Of a DNA stretch of 64,000 bases, positions 19,143-29,113 are shown piece by piece. The stretch is from the NCBI GenBank assembly GCA_902494245.1, contig CABUSR010000004.1, positions 1-64,000 on the forward strand, given 5' to 3'. This DNA comes from an uncultured Collinsella sp. (GTDB lineage Bacteria > Actinomycetota > Coriobacteriia > Coriobacteriales > Coriobacteriaceae). The notes under the pieces were generated by a model. That model saw nothing but the letters and a program-made list of their open reading frames with translations. It did no database searches and had not been told where the DNA came from. The translations under genes were made by a program, and so were the position numbers. Numbering within the stretch: position 1 is the stretch's first letter; every line of letters begins with the position of its first letter.

Positions 19143-20532
19143 ACTCCTCGGCATGTGCCCCATCAAGCTCATAGAACTTGGTGGATGCCGGCAGGAACAT
19201 CAGGTCGACGTCGCCGATCGGGCCCGAACGGTTCTTGGCCACGACGATACGCGTAACGCCCTCGTCGGGTCGATCGTCGCGCGAGGCCTCGGCCTCGTCG
19301 GCGGAGCGGTCCAAGAACATAACAATATCGGCGTCCTGCTCGATGGAGCCCGATTCACGAAGGTCGGAAAGCTGCGGGCGCTTGCCGGTACGGGATTCGA
19401 CCTGACGCGAGAGCTGCGACAGCGCGATGAGCGGGATCTTGAGCTCCTTGGCCATGATCTTCAGACCGCGCGACATCTCCGAGACCTCGACGGTACGGCT
19501 CTCGGAGCGGCGTCCCGGCGGAGGACTCACCAGCTGCAGGTAGTCCAGGATGATGATGGCCTTCTCCTTGTTGTGGAGCATGCGGCGGCTCTTGGCGCGA
19601 ATCTCGGTCACCGTGGTGCCGGGCGTATCGTCAATCAAAATATCGAGCTTGGACAAGGTCTGCGTGGCCTCGTTGATATTGGCCCACTGCTCGGGGCTAA
19701 TGCGGCCCATGCGGAAGTCACTGATCGAAATCATGGCGTAGGCGCAAATCAGACGCTGGGCAATTTCCTTGCCCGACATCTCCAGCGAGAAGAAGCCGAC
19801 GGTATAACCAGCAGCGGCAGCGTTGAGCGCCAGATTCAGGGCGAACGACGTCTTACCTACAGCAGGACGGGCGCCGATGATGATGAGCTGACCCTCGCGG
19901 AAGCCCATGAGCATGCGGTCGAGCGACGGGAAACCCGTGGGTACGCCCGCGGCCTGTCCACCGGCCTGGCACACTTCCTCGGCCTCGTTATAGGCCTCGA
20001 CCATAAACTCGGTCAGCGTCTTGTAGCTCGACTTGACCTCGCGTGCCGTGACTTTGAGCAGCTTACTCTCGGCTAGCTCCACGACCTCTTTGGTGTCGGT
20101 GGGGGCGTTATATGCCAGCGCGTTGATCTCGTTAGTGGCGCCGATCAGCTCGCGCAGCATCGAGTCGCGGCGAACGATGGCGGCATGGTGCTGCCAGTTG
20201 ACGAGCGACAGGGTCTGACCCATCAACTCCAAAATGTAGGCCTCGCCGCCCACGGCATCGAGCTTATTGATGCTTCGCAGGTAATCGATCAGCGAGATGG
20301 AGTCGATGGGAATGCGGCTGTTGTACATATCGACCATCGCGGTATAGATGGTCTTGTGAATGGGCCGGTAGAAGTCATCGGGCTGCAGCTCGACCTGGGC
20401 CTCTTCGACCACCTCGGGCGATAGCAGCATAGCGGCCAGTACATTGGCCTCTGCATCTTGGTTTTGGGGAAGACCCAACTTTGAGCCGCGGTCCTCAACC
20501 GTCAGCCCGGTCTCCCTATCGTCATATGCCAT
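19141..20532 (-). CDS. dnaB: Replicative DNA helicase DnaB
   Basis: 463 aa. The hexameric helicase that unwinds DNA at the fork. The N-terminal domain (PQNQDAEANVLAAMLLSPEVVEE) and the RecA-like domain are both present, with Walker A GARPAVGKTSFALN and Walker B AIIILDYLQLV. No intein is seen. I chose the ATG at 20532 because GAGG sits six bases upstream; an ATG four codons earlier is possible. The rplI terminator lies between it and the ribosomal operon, so it probably has its own promoter. Confidence 0.95.
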   Translation of the reverse strand: MAYDDRETGLTVEDRGSKLGLPQNQDAEANVLAAMLLSPEVVEEAQVELQPDDFYRPIHKTIYTAMVDMYNSRIPIDSISLIDYLRSINKLDAVGGEAYILELMGQTLSLVNWQHHAAIVRRDSMLRELIGATNEINALAYNAPTDTKEVVELAESKLLKVTAREVKSSYKTLTEFMVEAYNEAEEVCQAGGQAAGVPTGFPSLDRMLMGFREGQLIIIGARPAVGKTSFALNLALNAAAAGYTVGFFSLEMSGKEIAQRLICAYAMISISDFRMGRISPEQWANINEATQTLSKLDILIDDTPGTTVTEIRAKSRRMLHNKEKAIIILDYLQLVSPPPGRRSESRTVEVSEMSRGLKIMAKELKIPLIALSQLSRQVESRTGKRPQLSDLRESGSIEQDADIVMFLDRSADEAEASRDDRPDEGVTRIVVAKNRSGPIGDVDLMFLPASTKFYELDGAHAEE

Positions 20533-20694
20533 GAGCATCCTCATTCATATCGCTTGCGAGCATCCATAGTATCAGCCACGGTCCCAAAACGCGCCGCGCG
20601 CCGCCAATCATCACCGAACCAAACGGATGAACGGTCCCGTATATAGGACTTCGACGCAACGTTCACCATGACACTCACTCAGCGCAAAAAACAA

Positions 20695-20724
20695 AAGGGC
20701 GCCCTGGTTTCCCAGAGCGCCCTT
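20695..20724 (-). terminator. Rho-independent terminator after rplI
   Basis: On the minus strand AGGGCGCTCTGG, a GAAA tetraloop and its complement (one mismatch) are followed by TTTTGTTTTTTG, 33 bp after the rplI stop. It closes the rpsF-ssb-rpsR-rplI operon. Confidence 0.92.
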
Positions 20725-20756
20725 CTTAGAACAAGATTGTTGCGTTGCAGCAAATG

Positions 20757-21296
20757 CTACTCGGCAGCAGCCTCAGTCTCGACCTCGGCGGTCTCGGCCT
20801 CGGCGACCTCAGCGGTCTCCTCGACCTCAGCCTCGGCAGCGAGCTCCTCGGCGGTAACGCCGACGAGAACGACAACCTCGGCCTTGATCTCGCGGTACAG
20901 CGAGATGGCAACGGTGTGGGCACCGGCAACCTTGATGGGCTTACCGAGCTCGACGCGCTTGCGGTCGATGTCCATACCGAGCTGAGCCTTGATGGCGTCA
21001 GCGATCATAGCGGCGGTAACGGAGCCAAAGAGGATGCCCTCGTCGCCGACCTTGACGTCAACGGTGACCGTCTTGCCCTCGAAGGCAGCCTTGGTCTCGT
21101 TGGCGGTAGCCAGACGGACGGCCTCGCGCTTGGCGATGTTGTTGCGACGCTCGTCAAGCTGCTTGAGGTTGCCCTTGGTGGCGGCAACAGCGAGCTTCTT
21201 GGGGAACAGGAAGTTCTCAGCGTAACCCTGAGCGACCTCTACGACGTCACCCTCGCCGCCCTTGCCCTTGATCTCATCGAGAAGAATAACCTTCAT
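20757..21296 (-). CDS. rplI: 50S ribosomal protein L9 with acidic tail
   Basis: 179 aa against a usual ~148. L9 binds 23S rRNA and limits frameshifting. The N-domain signature KGKGGEGDVVEVAQGYAENFLFPK is intact. The C-domain ends near residue 148, and the last ~30 residues form an extra Ala/Glu/Val tail (AEAEVEETAEVAEAETAEVE). The ATG has GGGAGACGCATC upstream. Last gene of the rpsF operon. Confidence 0.96.
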   Translation of the reverse strand: MKVILLDEIKGKGGEGDVVEVAQGYAENFLFPKKLAVAATKGNLKQLDERRNNIAKREAVRLATANETKAAFEGKTVTVDVKVGDEGILFGSVTAAMIADAIKAQLGMDIDRKRVELGKPIKVAGAHTVAISLYREIKAEVVVLVGVTAEELAAEAEVEETAEVAEAETAEVETEAAAE

Positions 21297-21311
21297 GATG
21301 CGTCTCCCTTC

Positions 21312-21578
21312 TTAGCCGCGGTCGCGGTTGCCACGAGAGGAAACCACGGGGACGGTGTACGGCAGGAGAGCCATCTCGCGGGCGCGCTTGATGGCGTTGG
21401 CGATGTCATGCTGATGCTGCGTGCAAGCGCCAGTGACGCGACGGGGCTTAATCTTGCCACGATCGGTCATGTACTTACGGAGAAGCTGAGTGTCCTTATA
21501 GTCGATGAACTCAGTGTTCTCCTTGCAGAACTGGCAGTACTTACGACGCGGCTGACGTGCAGAAAAATCATTAGCCAT
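21312..21578 (-). CDS. rpsR: 30S ribosomal protein S18
   Basis: 88 aa. S18 pairs with S6 on the 30S platform. [38 protein letters not shown] and the C-terminal basic end are typical. It has CxxC near the N-terminus plus CTQHQHD, the form that may bind zinc. The ATG at 21578 follows GAAAGG; the longer upstream frame is not supported. It lies between ssb and rplI. Confidence 0.97.
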   Translation of the reverse strand: MANDFSARQPRRKYCQFCKENTEFIDYKDTQLLRKYMTDRGKIKPRRVTGACTQHQHDIANAIKRAREMALLPYTVPVVSSRGNRDRG

Positions 21579-21650
21579 GTCAAAATACCTTTCATTTGGC
21601 AACTTCGGCGAACCGAAGCCGCCTCTCACTCAAAAATAGGTGAACAACCC

Positions 21651-22103
21651 TTAGAACGGGATATCCTCATCGTAGACGTCGACCGCGGGCGGCGTAGCCA
21701 CCGGCGCGGCAGGACGTGCTGCGGGCACGGGAGCTGCGGGGGCGTAACCGCCCTGGTCGTAGCCACCCTGGCCACCACGGGAGCTCATAAACTCGATCTC
21801 ATCGACGATGACCTCAAGCTTGCTCCGGCGCTGGCCGTCGCGCTCCCAAGAGCTGTAGCGCAGCTTGCCCTCGATCGCGACCTTGTTTCCCTTTGCCAGG
21901 AAACGGCTCACGGCCTCGGCGCGGGTGCCGAACATAGTGCAGTCGACAAAGTTGGGATAGTCCTCCCACTCGCCAGTCTGCGCGTTGCGGCGACGATCGT
22001 TCACGGCGACGCCAAAGGACAGAACCTGGGTTCCGCCGGCGGTGGCGCGCAGCTCGGGATCGCGGGTGAGGTTACCGGTGATGTTCACTCGATTGATGCT
22101 CAT
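21651..22103 (-). CDS. ssb: Single-stranded DNA-binding protein Ssb
   Basis: 150 aa. The OB fold runs from INRVNITGNLTRDPELRATAGGTQ to VEVIVDEIEF (about 1-108). A Gly/Tyr/Pro/Ala-rich linker follows, then the acidic tip DEDIPF that binds partner proteins. The ATG has AGGAAGTAGTGAGTT upstream. The position between rpsF and rpsR is the standard arrangement and co-expresses replication and ribosome proteins. Confidence 0.97.
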   Translation of the reverse strand: MSINRVNITGNLTRDPELRATAGGTQVLSFGVAVNDRRRNAQTGEWEDYPNFVDCTMFGTRAEAVSRFLAKGNKVAIEGKLRYSSWERDGQRRSKLEVIVDEIEFMSSRGGQGGYDQGGYAPAAPVPAARPAAPVATPPAVDVYDEDIPF

Positions 22104-22151
22104 AACTCACTACTTCCTCTTGGGGCACAAGCCCAGTCCAAAACGACAGTC

Positions 22152-22445
22152 TTACTCCTGGTCGTCGCGACGGACGATCATGTGGCGGACCACAGCGTCG
22201 GTGATGCGCAGGACGCGATCAAGCTCGGCGATCTGGGTAGGATCTGCGTGGAAGTTGATGAGGGTGTAGTCACCATCGGTGAGGTCGTTGATCTCGTAGG
22301 CGAGCTTGCGCTTGCCCCACTCGTCAACGGAGTCGACCTTGCCAGCGCCCTCAGCGATCGTGGTATCGATACGCTTCATAACAGCGAGACGAGTCTCGGG
22401 GTCGAGCGACGGGTCAACAAAGAACAGCAGTTCATAAGCCTTCAT
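22152..22445 (-). CDS. rpsF: 30S ribosomal protein S6
   Basis: 97 aa, normal length. MKAYELLFFVDPSLDPETR opens the ferredoxin-like fold; KRKLAYEINDLTDGDYTLINF is the family core. The ATG at 22445 follows AGAGGAGGTGACAAT, a strong site; the longer frame is not needed. First gene of the operon. Confidence 0.97.
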   Translation of the reverse strand: MKAYELLFFVDPSLDPETRLAVMKRIDTTIAEGAGKVDSVDEWGKRKLAYEINDLTDGDYTLINFHADPTQIAELDRVLRITDAVVRHMIVRRDDQE

Positions 22446-22471
22446 ATTGTCACCTCCTCTGGGCAAATGTG

Positions 22472-22500
22472 GCTTCAGGTCGTGAAGGTGCGCCTGAAGC
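22472..22500 (-). promoter_or_regulatory. Hairpin in the rpsF leader, possible S6:S18 control element
   Basis: GCTTCAGG (22472-22479) pairs with CCTGAAGC (22493-22500) over a 13-base loop, 27 bp before the rpsF start. Many bacteria control this operon through an S6:S18-binding leader RNA. I cannot confirm the CCG bulge of that motif, so the role is a guess. Confidence 0.35.
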
Positions 22501-22516
22501 AGGAAAAGACTTGGTA

Positions 22517-22545
22517 ATAATATCTTTCAACCTCCCAGGCCGCAA
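22517..22545 (-). promoter_or_regulatory. Probable promoter of the rpsF-ssb-rpsR-rplI operon
   Basis: On the minus strand TTGCGG (22545-22540), a 17-base spacer and TATTAT (22522-22517). It sits about 72 bp before the rpsF start and upstream of the leader hairpin. Confidence 0.6.
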
Positions 22546-22905
22546 GAATATGCAGCTACAACCTCATGACCTCCACATATGCCAATGCTCGCACCACGTT
22601 TCATGCGCATTCCAACCAAATGCCGACCAAGAGCTTGACGGATTTGTGGACAAGATACGACGCCGCGGGGACAAGCTGAGCCAAGCCGCAGGTCAACGGG
22701 CACAAGGCCGTGGTCGCAAAATGCATACCAGTGGTCCACAGCACCACCCAAAGATTTTTAAATTCATTGCCAAGTCGCTTATGAATACCCCTTTTGAACA
22801 ATTGAGTTGATCAACCACGCTGGTCGGAAGCCGTTTTTTGGCATCTCAAACCCCGCTGCAACGCCAAACGCGGTCAAGCGTTTTAAAAAATGCCAACTTT
22901 TCTGT
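22546..22905. other. Gene-free stretch
   Basis: About 360 bp between the rpsF promoter and the tRNA-Ser promoter. Short open frames exist on both strands but none has a ribosome site or recognisable protein. I see no repeat or RNA structure here. Confidence 0.5.
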
Positions 22906-22933
22906 TTGCACTTTGCGATTCCTCGTGTATACT
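22906..22933 (+). promoter_or_regulatory. Promoter of the tRNA-Ser(GGA) gene
   Basis: TTGCAC (22906-22911), a 16-base spacer and a TATACT -10 (22928-22933). The tRNA begins 17 bp after the -10. Confidence 0.7.
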
Positions 22934-22949
22934 GACTTTCGCATTTAAC

Positions 22950-23040
22950 GGAGAGTTGTCCGAGTGGCCGAAGGAGCACGATTGGAAATCGTGTAGGCGT
23001 CAAAAGCGTCTCCAGGGTTCAAATCCCTGACTCTCCGCCA
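22950..23040 (+). tRNA. tRNA-Ser(GGA), CCA encoded
   Basis: A class II tRNA with a long variable arm. The acceptor stem GGAGAGT pairs with the 3' end before G-CCA. The anticodon loop reads gattGGAaatc, and the T-loop is GGTTCAAATCC. It is followed by a terminator at 23050-23073. Confidence 0.95.
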
Positions 23041-23049
23041 GTTAATTCC

Positions 23050-23073
23050 AAAGCAGGCCTTTGAGCCTGCTTT
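23050..23073 (+). terminator. Terminator after tRNA-Ser(GGA)
   Basis: AAAGCAGGC and GCCTGCTTT pair over six bases and are followed by GTTTTTA. Confidence 0.88.
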
Positions 23074-23088
23074 GTTTTTACCCCACGC

Positions 23089-23179
23089 GGAGGGGTGGCA
23101 GAGTGGTTGAATGCGGCGGTCTCGAAAACCGTTTGGCCTGTATAAGGTCACGAGGGTTCGAATCCCTCCTCCTCCGCCA
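23089..23179 (+). tRNA. tRNA-Ser(CGA), CCA encoded
   Basis: A second class II tRNA. The anticodon loop reads gtctCGAaaac, with a long variable arm and GGTTCGAATCC in the T arm. The acceptor stem GGAGGGG pairs with one G-U. The 3' CCA is encoded. A terminator follows at 23192-23213. Confidence 0.94.
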
Positions 23180-23191
23180 TTTAGATTGAGA

Positions 23192-23213
23192 AAGCTCCCG
23201 GAAATGGGGGCTT
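23192..23213 (+). terminator. Terminator after tRNA-Ser(CGA)
   Basis: AAGCTCCC and GGGGGCTT pair with one wobble over six bases, followed by TTTTTGTT. Confidence 0.85.
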
Positions 23214-23249
23214 TTTTGTTATCGAAATACATCTCGATCCCGCGCTTCC

Positions 23250-23329
23250 CCAAACGTGTACGTCAGCCTCCAAAAACGACATTTTTCGACATCTTTGGAG
23301 GCTGACGTACACGTTTGGATTGAGCTCAC
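23250..23329. repeat. 80-bp hairpin repeat, copy 1
   Basis: Two perfect 25-base arms (23250-23274 and 23294-23318) flank a 19-base loop; the arms contain TACGTCAGCCTCCAAA. An 11-base tail (ATTGAGCTCAC) completes the unit. The whole element is the reverse complement, nearly base for base, of copy 2 at 24440-24520. Copy 1 ends 11 bp beyond the stop of the DUF559-like gene. Confidence 0.9.
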
Positions 23330-23339
23330 GGGAGCAGCA

Positions 23340-24347
23340 CTATTCGGAAGGTGCCTCCTCGTCTCGCATGCTTTTCCAGTTGCGGATAAGTGCCTTGCGT
23401 AGTTCGTTTTGTTTTCTCTGGTACCCGGTGTCGGTACAGCGAGGCATGCCGAGTGCTTCGCGAATGTTGTTCATGGCGCGGTGAAAGGCGAGCTGGCTGC
23501 CGAACTGAGCCGAAGTGAGCGTAACGATTCGATATCCCATTTGGGAGAGAACGGCCTCTCGCTCCGCATCTGCTCCCTTGCGCTCGAGCTCATCGTGAAA
23601 ACCGCCCTTATATTCGATACCGAGCTCCCTGCGCTTATAGGTCACGAGCGCATCGATTTTGAGTGTTCGAGCTTTGGCGCAATGCCAGAGACGTTGAGGG
23701 ATCTCGAGCGGTTTGTTGAGTTCGATACCTCGGATGCCAACGCCGCCTTCGCTTGTTGGGAGCGAGAGGGCGATTGCCGAAGCGGTCTCCATAGGCGAGG
23801 CCGAGTGATCGTAGATGTGCCTGAGCGCGAGCCGTGCACGTGTGGCACCGGGTTTGCCGGGGTGCCGATCGAGCAGTTCGGTTATTTCATCCTTGGAGGT
23901 GGTGGCTGGTTGCTCGGTATAAGGGTCGGCGGGATTGAGCCTCATGCGATAATCGGCGCAAACTTCATAGCCATATTCGAGATATTCGATCCTATCCATC
24001 CACTCGGCAGCGAGCACGAAGGTGAAGGCTTCGTCGGTGATGAAGATTCCGGGCGTCAACTCGTTAATATGCTCGTAGGGAAGATTTTGTCCAAGAATGT
24101 GGCAAACGACGCCTTTGGTACGAATTCGCTCAAATTCGAATACAACCGCGATATCGATAGTCTTAAGCATATCGGACGGAATGCCGCAGTCGGTAAGGGC
24201 CTGTCGTATGCGCGCAACACGTTGCTGGGTGGAGATGCCTTGTGCGCCTATCTGGTAGTCGTGCCGCGCAAGAGACTGAACCAAATTCTGGGGTGCATGA
24301 TGGACAAGCCATGCGGTTTTATGCGAAATGAGAACAGGGGTATCCAT
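23340..24347 (-). CDS. DUF559-like protein with Vsr-type nuclease fold (AbiEi-like group)
   Basis: 335 aa. The C-terminal ~110 residues contain ELGIEYKGGFHDELERKGAD, then REAVLSQMGYRIVTLTSAQF. That is the pattern of DUF559/Vsr-like PD-(D/E)XK folds: an acidic residue before Y-G-H, a D/R helix, then 'GY-V--lT'. The middle has a SPMETASAIALSLP segment, which I associate with Coriobacterial proteins annotated as AbiEi-like or DUF559. The N-terminus (LISHKTAWLVHHA) is not a clear HTH. Activity is unproven. The ATG has GAGAGG upstream. The gene stands alone between two inverted hairpin repeats. Confidence 0.65.
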   Translation of the reverse strand: MDTPVLISHKTAWLVHHAPQNLVQSLARHDYQIGAQGISTQQRVARIRQALTDCGIPSDMLKTIDIAVVFEFERIRTKGVVCHILGQNLPYEHINELTPGIFITDEAFTFVLAAEWMDRIEYLEYGYEVCADYRMRLNPADPYTEQPATTSKDEITELLDRHPGKPGATRARLALRHIYDHSASPMETASAIALSLPTSEGGVGIRGIELNKPLEIPQRLWHCAKARTLKIDALVTYKRRELGIEYKGGFHDELERKGADAEREAVLSQMGYRIVTLTSAQFGSQLAFHRAMNNIREALGMPRCTDTGYQRKQNELRKALIRNWKSMRDEEAPSE

Positions 24348-24439
24348 TGAGGGCCTCTCGCTCTGAGCCGGTATCCAACTCTTATGTCCGTTGAAGTGGG
24401 GAAATATACCGGATGTGAGTAAATCAACTCACTCATGCT

Positions 24440-24520
24440 GTGAGCTCAATCCAAACATGTACGTCAGCCTCCAAAGATGTCGGAAAATGTCGTTTTTGGA
24501 GGGTGACGTACATGTTCTGG
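24440..24520. repeat. 80-bp hairpin repeat, copy 2 (inverted)
   Basis: Reads GTGAGCTCAATCCAAACATG and on through CCTCCAAAGATGTCGG to a matching arm ending at 24520. Compared with the reverse complement of copy 1 it differs by a few substitutions and one extra base. The arms are less perfect than in copy 1. It lies 93 bp upstream of the DUF559-like start codon. Confidence 0.88.
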
Positions 24521-24651
24521 ACCCCTGGCATTCCAGCAACGCCATGCCCCCACCCGGTCCCGACCGTTTGCCGAGCAATAGGGTCGCAATCGGCGCCGAA
24601 CATGTACTATGTACGGGCATTGTCTAAACTCGCAATCCAAAGGACCCCATC

Positions 24652-25341
24652 TTGCCCGTCGTCGCCGCTATAACCGTTACCTCACACGCCTCGGATGCCA
24701 TGGTCGCTATTCCGTTTTGGCTCGAGATGTTCGCTGTTGTCGCTGCATCGATCTCGGGTGTGCTGGTTGCGCGCGAGCACAAGCTCGACCTGGTGGGCGC
24801 GGTCGCGCTCGCGGTGGTCTGCGGTCTGGGCGGCGGTCTTTTGCGCGATATGACGCTGCAGGTGGGCAACGTCTACATCCTCAACCAGCCGATGGCGCTG
24901 CCGCTTTCCATTGCCACGGCAGCCATCATCTATATTTTCCCGGCAATCGTCGACAAACCCGAAAAACTCATTCCCCTGCTCGACATCATCTCGGTCGGCA
25001 TCTACGCCGCCACTGGAGCAGACAAGGCGCTGGTCTACGGCTTTGCGCCGGCGGTGTGCATCATGATGGGCTTTTTTACCGCGGTGGGCGGCGGCATGTT
25101 GCGCGACGGCTTTATGGGCGTGGTTCCGGGCATTTTCCAACGTACTAACTTTTATGCCATCGCCGCCATCGCCGGATCGACAAGCTATGTGTGTCTCGTT
25201 ATGAGCGGCATCATGAGCAATGTCGCCGCGCTGATCGTATGCGTTGTCGTGACCATGGGTCTGCGCTGGCTCTCGCTGCGCTTTGACATCAAAAGCCCCA
25301 CCGAGGAAGACATCGCACGCTTTTTGCACCGCAAAAAATAG
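24652..25341 (+). CDS. UPF0126/TRIC-family membrane protein, possible cation channel
   Basis: 229 aa. Two internal repeats each carry the family motif: GLGGGLLRD and AVGGGMLRD. Seven or so hydrophobic segments fill the protein. Prokaryotic TRIC proteins form trimeric cation channels; some UPF0126 members are linked to glycine uptake. I accept the TTG at 24652 with AAAGGA upstream; an ATG at 24700 is an alternative. The gene is monocistronic on the plus strand. Confidence 0.85.
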   Translation: MPVVAAITVTSHASDAMVAIPFWLEMFAVVAASISGVLVAREHKLDLVGAVALAVVCGLGGGLLRDMTLQVGNVYILNQPMALPLSIATAAIIYIFPAIVDKPEKLIPLLDIISVGIYAATGADKALVYGFAPAVCIMMGFFTAVGGGMLRDGFMGVVPGIFQRTNFYAIAAIAGSTSYVCLVMSGIMSNVAALIVCVVVTMGLRWLSLRFDIKSPTEEDIARFLHRKK

Positions 25342-25447
25342 GTGGCGCGGGCCCATCCTTCGAAATGCAACCGAGAGGTTCTTTTAGAGCGCCCGCGCGT
25401 TGGGTACCCTGTTAAGTGCATATCGAGCATCTGACGAAGGATTCACT

Positions 25448-26593
25448 ATGCCCCGCAATCAATTCCCGTCGACCCAGCGCCGTAAAGCGTGGGGCCGCAT
25501 CACCATCCTATTCGCGCTCATCGCGCTGGCGCTCACCGCACTTCCCACGGCGTCATTTGCCGGCACAGACACGGCAGGCAACGTACTTGCAACCGACAAT
25601 GACGCCAATCCGTCCGGTGTCGAGGGCGACCTGTATTGGGCCGGTCAGAGTCTCGAACTGGACGATGTCTCCATCGACCGCGATATCATCGCCGCGAGCG
25701 ATACCCTCTCGATTCGCGACTGCACGGTGGGCGGCGCCGTCCGTCTGGCGGCACGCACCATCGACATTGCCAAGACCACGGTTGATGGCAGCATAACCGT
25801 TGCTGGCCAGCATGTCGTTCTCAATTCCGACAGCACCGCCAACTGTTTCTACGCGATAGGCGAGACGGTTGCCCTGCGCGGCTCTACCAAGTCGGCAGCG
25901 CTTGCGGGCGATACGGTAACCATCGATGGCACCGTCGAGGGCGATGTCGAGGTTTGGGCCGACAAGCTCATCCTGGGCAAGAACGCCCATGTCACCGGCA
26001 CCGTGAACGCGCATGTCTCCGAGGACCCCGAGCGTGCCGCAGGAGCCGAGGTCGGCGCGCTCAAGATCGACCGCACCGAGAACGAGGATACTTCCACCGT
26101 TAACGATGTCATCGGCGGTATCGTCGCCGCGGCACTCTCGACCTGCTTTGTCGCCCTGTTACTCGAGCTCGTCTTTCCGCGTGCGACTGCCAGCGCCGCC
26201 GGTATGCTCCACCAGCGCCCCATGCCCCTGTGGGTGAGCGGTCTTCTGGGCACGATTGCTATCGTCCCCGCCGTCCTACTGCTAATTATCTCCATCGCTG
26301 GTCTATCGCTTGCCGGAGCCCTCATGTGCGGCGTTATTGGCATCGCGCTGGTATCGAGTGCCTTTGCAGGGTGCGCGATCGCGCGCATGGTCGGACACGG
26401 CCAGAACCGCTACGCTATGGCGGCCATCGGCGGCATGATCGCCGGCGCCCTCACGGGGCTTCCCCTCGTAGGCGGCTTCATCAGCGGCGTGGCCTTTGTC
26501 TTTATGCTCGGCTACACCATCCAGATCATCTGGCGCAACGCCCACCTCAAGCCGCAGCAGCCGGCTAACACGCCGGGACTCCCCACCGCTTAG
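25448..26593 (+). CDS. Secreted bactofilin-like (polymer-forming) domain plus membrane helices
   Basis: 381 aa. A signal-like hydrophobic stretch (ILFALIALALTALPTASFAG) ends near residue 38. Next is a beta-helix of the polymer-forming type, with repeats such as LSIRDCTVGGAVRLAARTIDIAKTTVDGSITVAG and IDGTVEGDVEVWADKLILGKNAHVTGTV (about 50-185). At least four membrane helices follow (from about 215 to the end). The protein therefore places the beta-helix outside, unlike cytoplasmic bactofilins. The ATG at 25448 follows AAGGA. Function unknown. Confidence 0.75.
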   Translation: MPRNQFPSTQRRKAWGRITILFALIALALTALPTASFAGTDTAGNVLATDNDANPSGVEGDLYWAGQSLELDDVSIDRDIIAASDTLSIRDCTVGGAVRLAARTIDIAKTTVDGSITVAGQHVVLNSDSTANCFYAIGETVALRGSTKSAALAGDTVTIDGTVEGDVEVWADKLILGKNAHVTGTVNAHVSEDPERAAGAEVGALKIDRTENEDTSTVNDVIGGIVAAALSTCFVALLLELVFPRATASAAGMLHQRPMPLWVSGLLGTIAIVPAVLLLIISIAGLSLAGALMCGVIGIALVSSAFAGCAIARMVGHGQNRYAMAAIGGMIAGALTGLPLVGGFISGVAFVFMLGYTIQIIWRNAHLKPQQPANTPGLPTA

Positions 26594-26617
26594 CAGCTAA
26601 CCGCCCCCTTGCACCAA

Positions 26618-26650
26618 AAAGGGCGCCGACCATTGCGGTCGACGCCCTTT
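26618..26650. terminator. Bidirectional terminator between the bactofilin-like gene and typA
   Basis: AAAGGGCGCCGACC pairs with GGTCGACGCCCTTT (one mismatch) over five bases. A T-run follows on the plus strand (TTTCTTG), and AAAAA precedes it for the minus strand. Confidence 0.82.
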
Positions 26651-26677
26651 CTTGTTAGTCGCTATAAAGCTCAGCGC

Positions 26678-28516
<1,839 letters not shown>

Positions 28517-28633
28517 GTAGTTCCCCTATCTTCTATCTATATACAACCGGCACGCGTATGCGACCCACCCAGCAATGCAACGCTCGGCGGGAATATTGAG
28601 CCTTTTACCGAAAACTCGTTTATTTTAGCGATT

Positions 28634-29083
28634 TTAGATGAGAGGGGTTTCCTCACCTGCAGGTTCAGGGTCGCTCCACATAAAACCATCGCCGGCGCCC
28701 ATGCCCTCATACAGCACATATGCCGAAAAACCGCTCTCGAGCGTGGTTTCGAAGAAGCTCACGAGCAGAGCATCGTGATAGCCGCCATCGATCTCGACAC
28801 AACCGGTGTAGCCGATGGCGTAACGGGCGATGCGGCCCAGGCCCTCGTCCTTAAGGCCCATCTTGTGCTCGGAGATAAAGTTGGTGGCCGCCTCCAGGCA
28901 CGCCTCTTCGCCGTCCTCGTCGAGCGCCGCCAGATATCGGTTGGAAGCAGCGTCCTCGATTGCCACGACCACGCCCGGGTTCTCGCCCGCGGCCAGGTCG
29001 TCCAAGAAGGCGCCGATCAGATCGCACACCATGGCGTCGAGCTCGGCGGAGACGTTACCGGCGTCCTGCATATCCTGTGCCAT
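28634..29083 (-). CDS. Conserved hypothetical protein
   Basis: 149 aa, not recognised. Acidic and soluble, with no membrane segment or motif that I know. Two halves are visible: a helical N-terminus (MVCDLIGAFLDDLAAG) and a likely beta-rich part (GCVEIDGGYHDALLVSFFETTLESGFSAYVLYEG). It lies between the small membrane-protein gene and typA on the same strand. Confidence 0.7.
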   Translation of the reverse strand: MAQDMQDAGNVSAELDAMVCDLIGAFLDDLAAGENPGVVVAIEDAASNRYLAALDEDGEEACLEAATNFISEHKMGLKDEGLGRIARYAIGYTGCVEIDGGYHDALLVSFFETTLESGFSAYVLYEGMGAGDGFMWSDPEPAGEETPLI

Positions 29084-29113
29084 CTTTAGACCTTCCCATC
29101 GAGTCCGGCGTCG

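Noticed and set aside
22469..22810. Possible small genes in the rpsF-tRNA gap
   Set aside because: Frames on both strands lack ribosome sites and recognisable composition; treated as gene-free.
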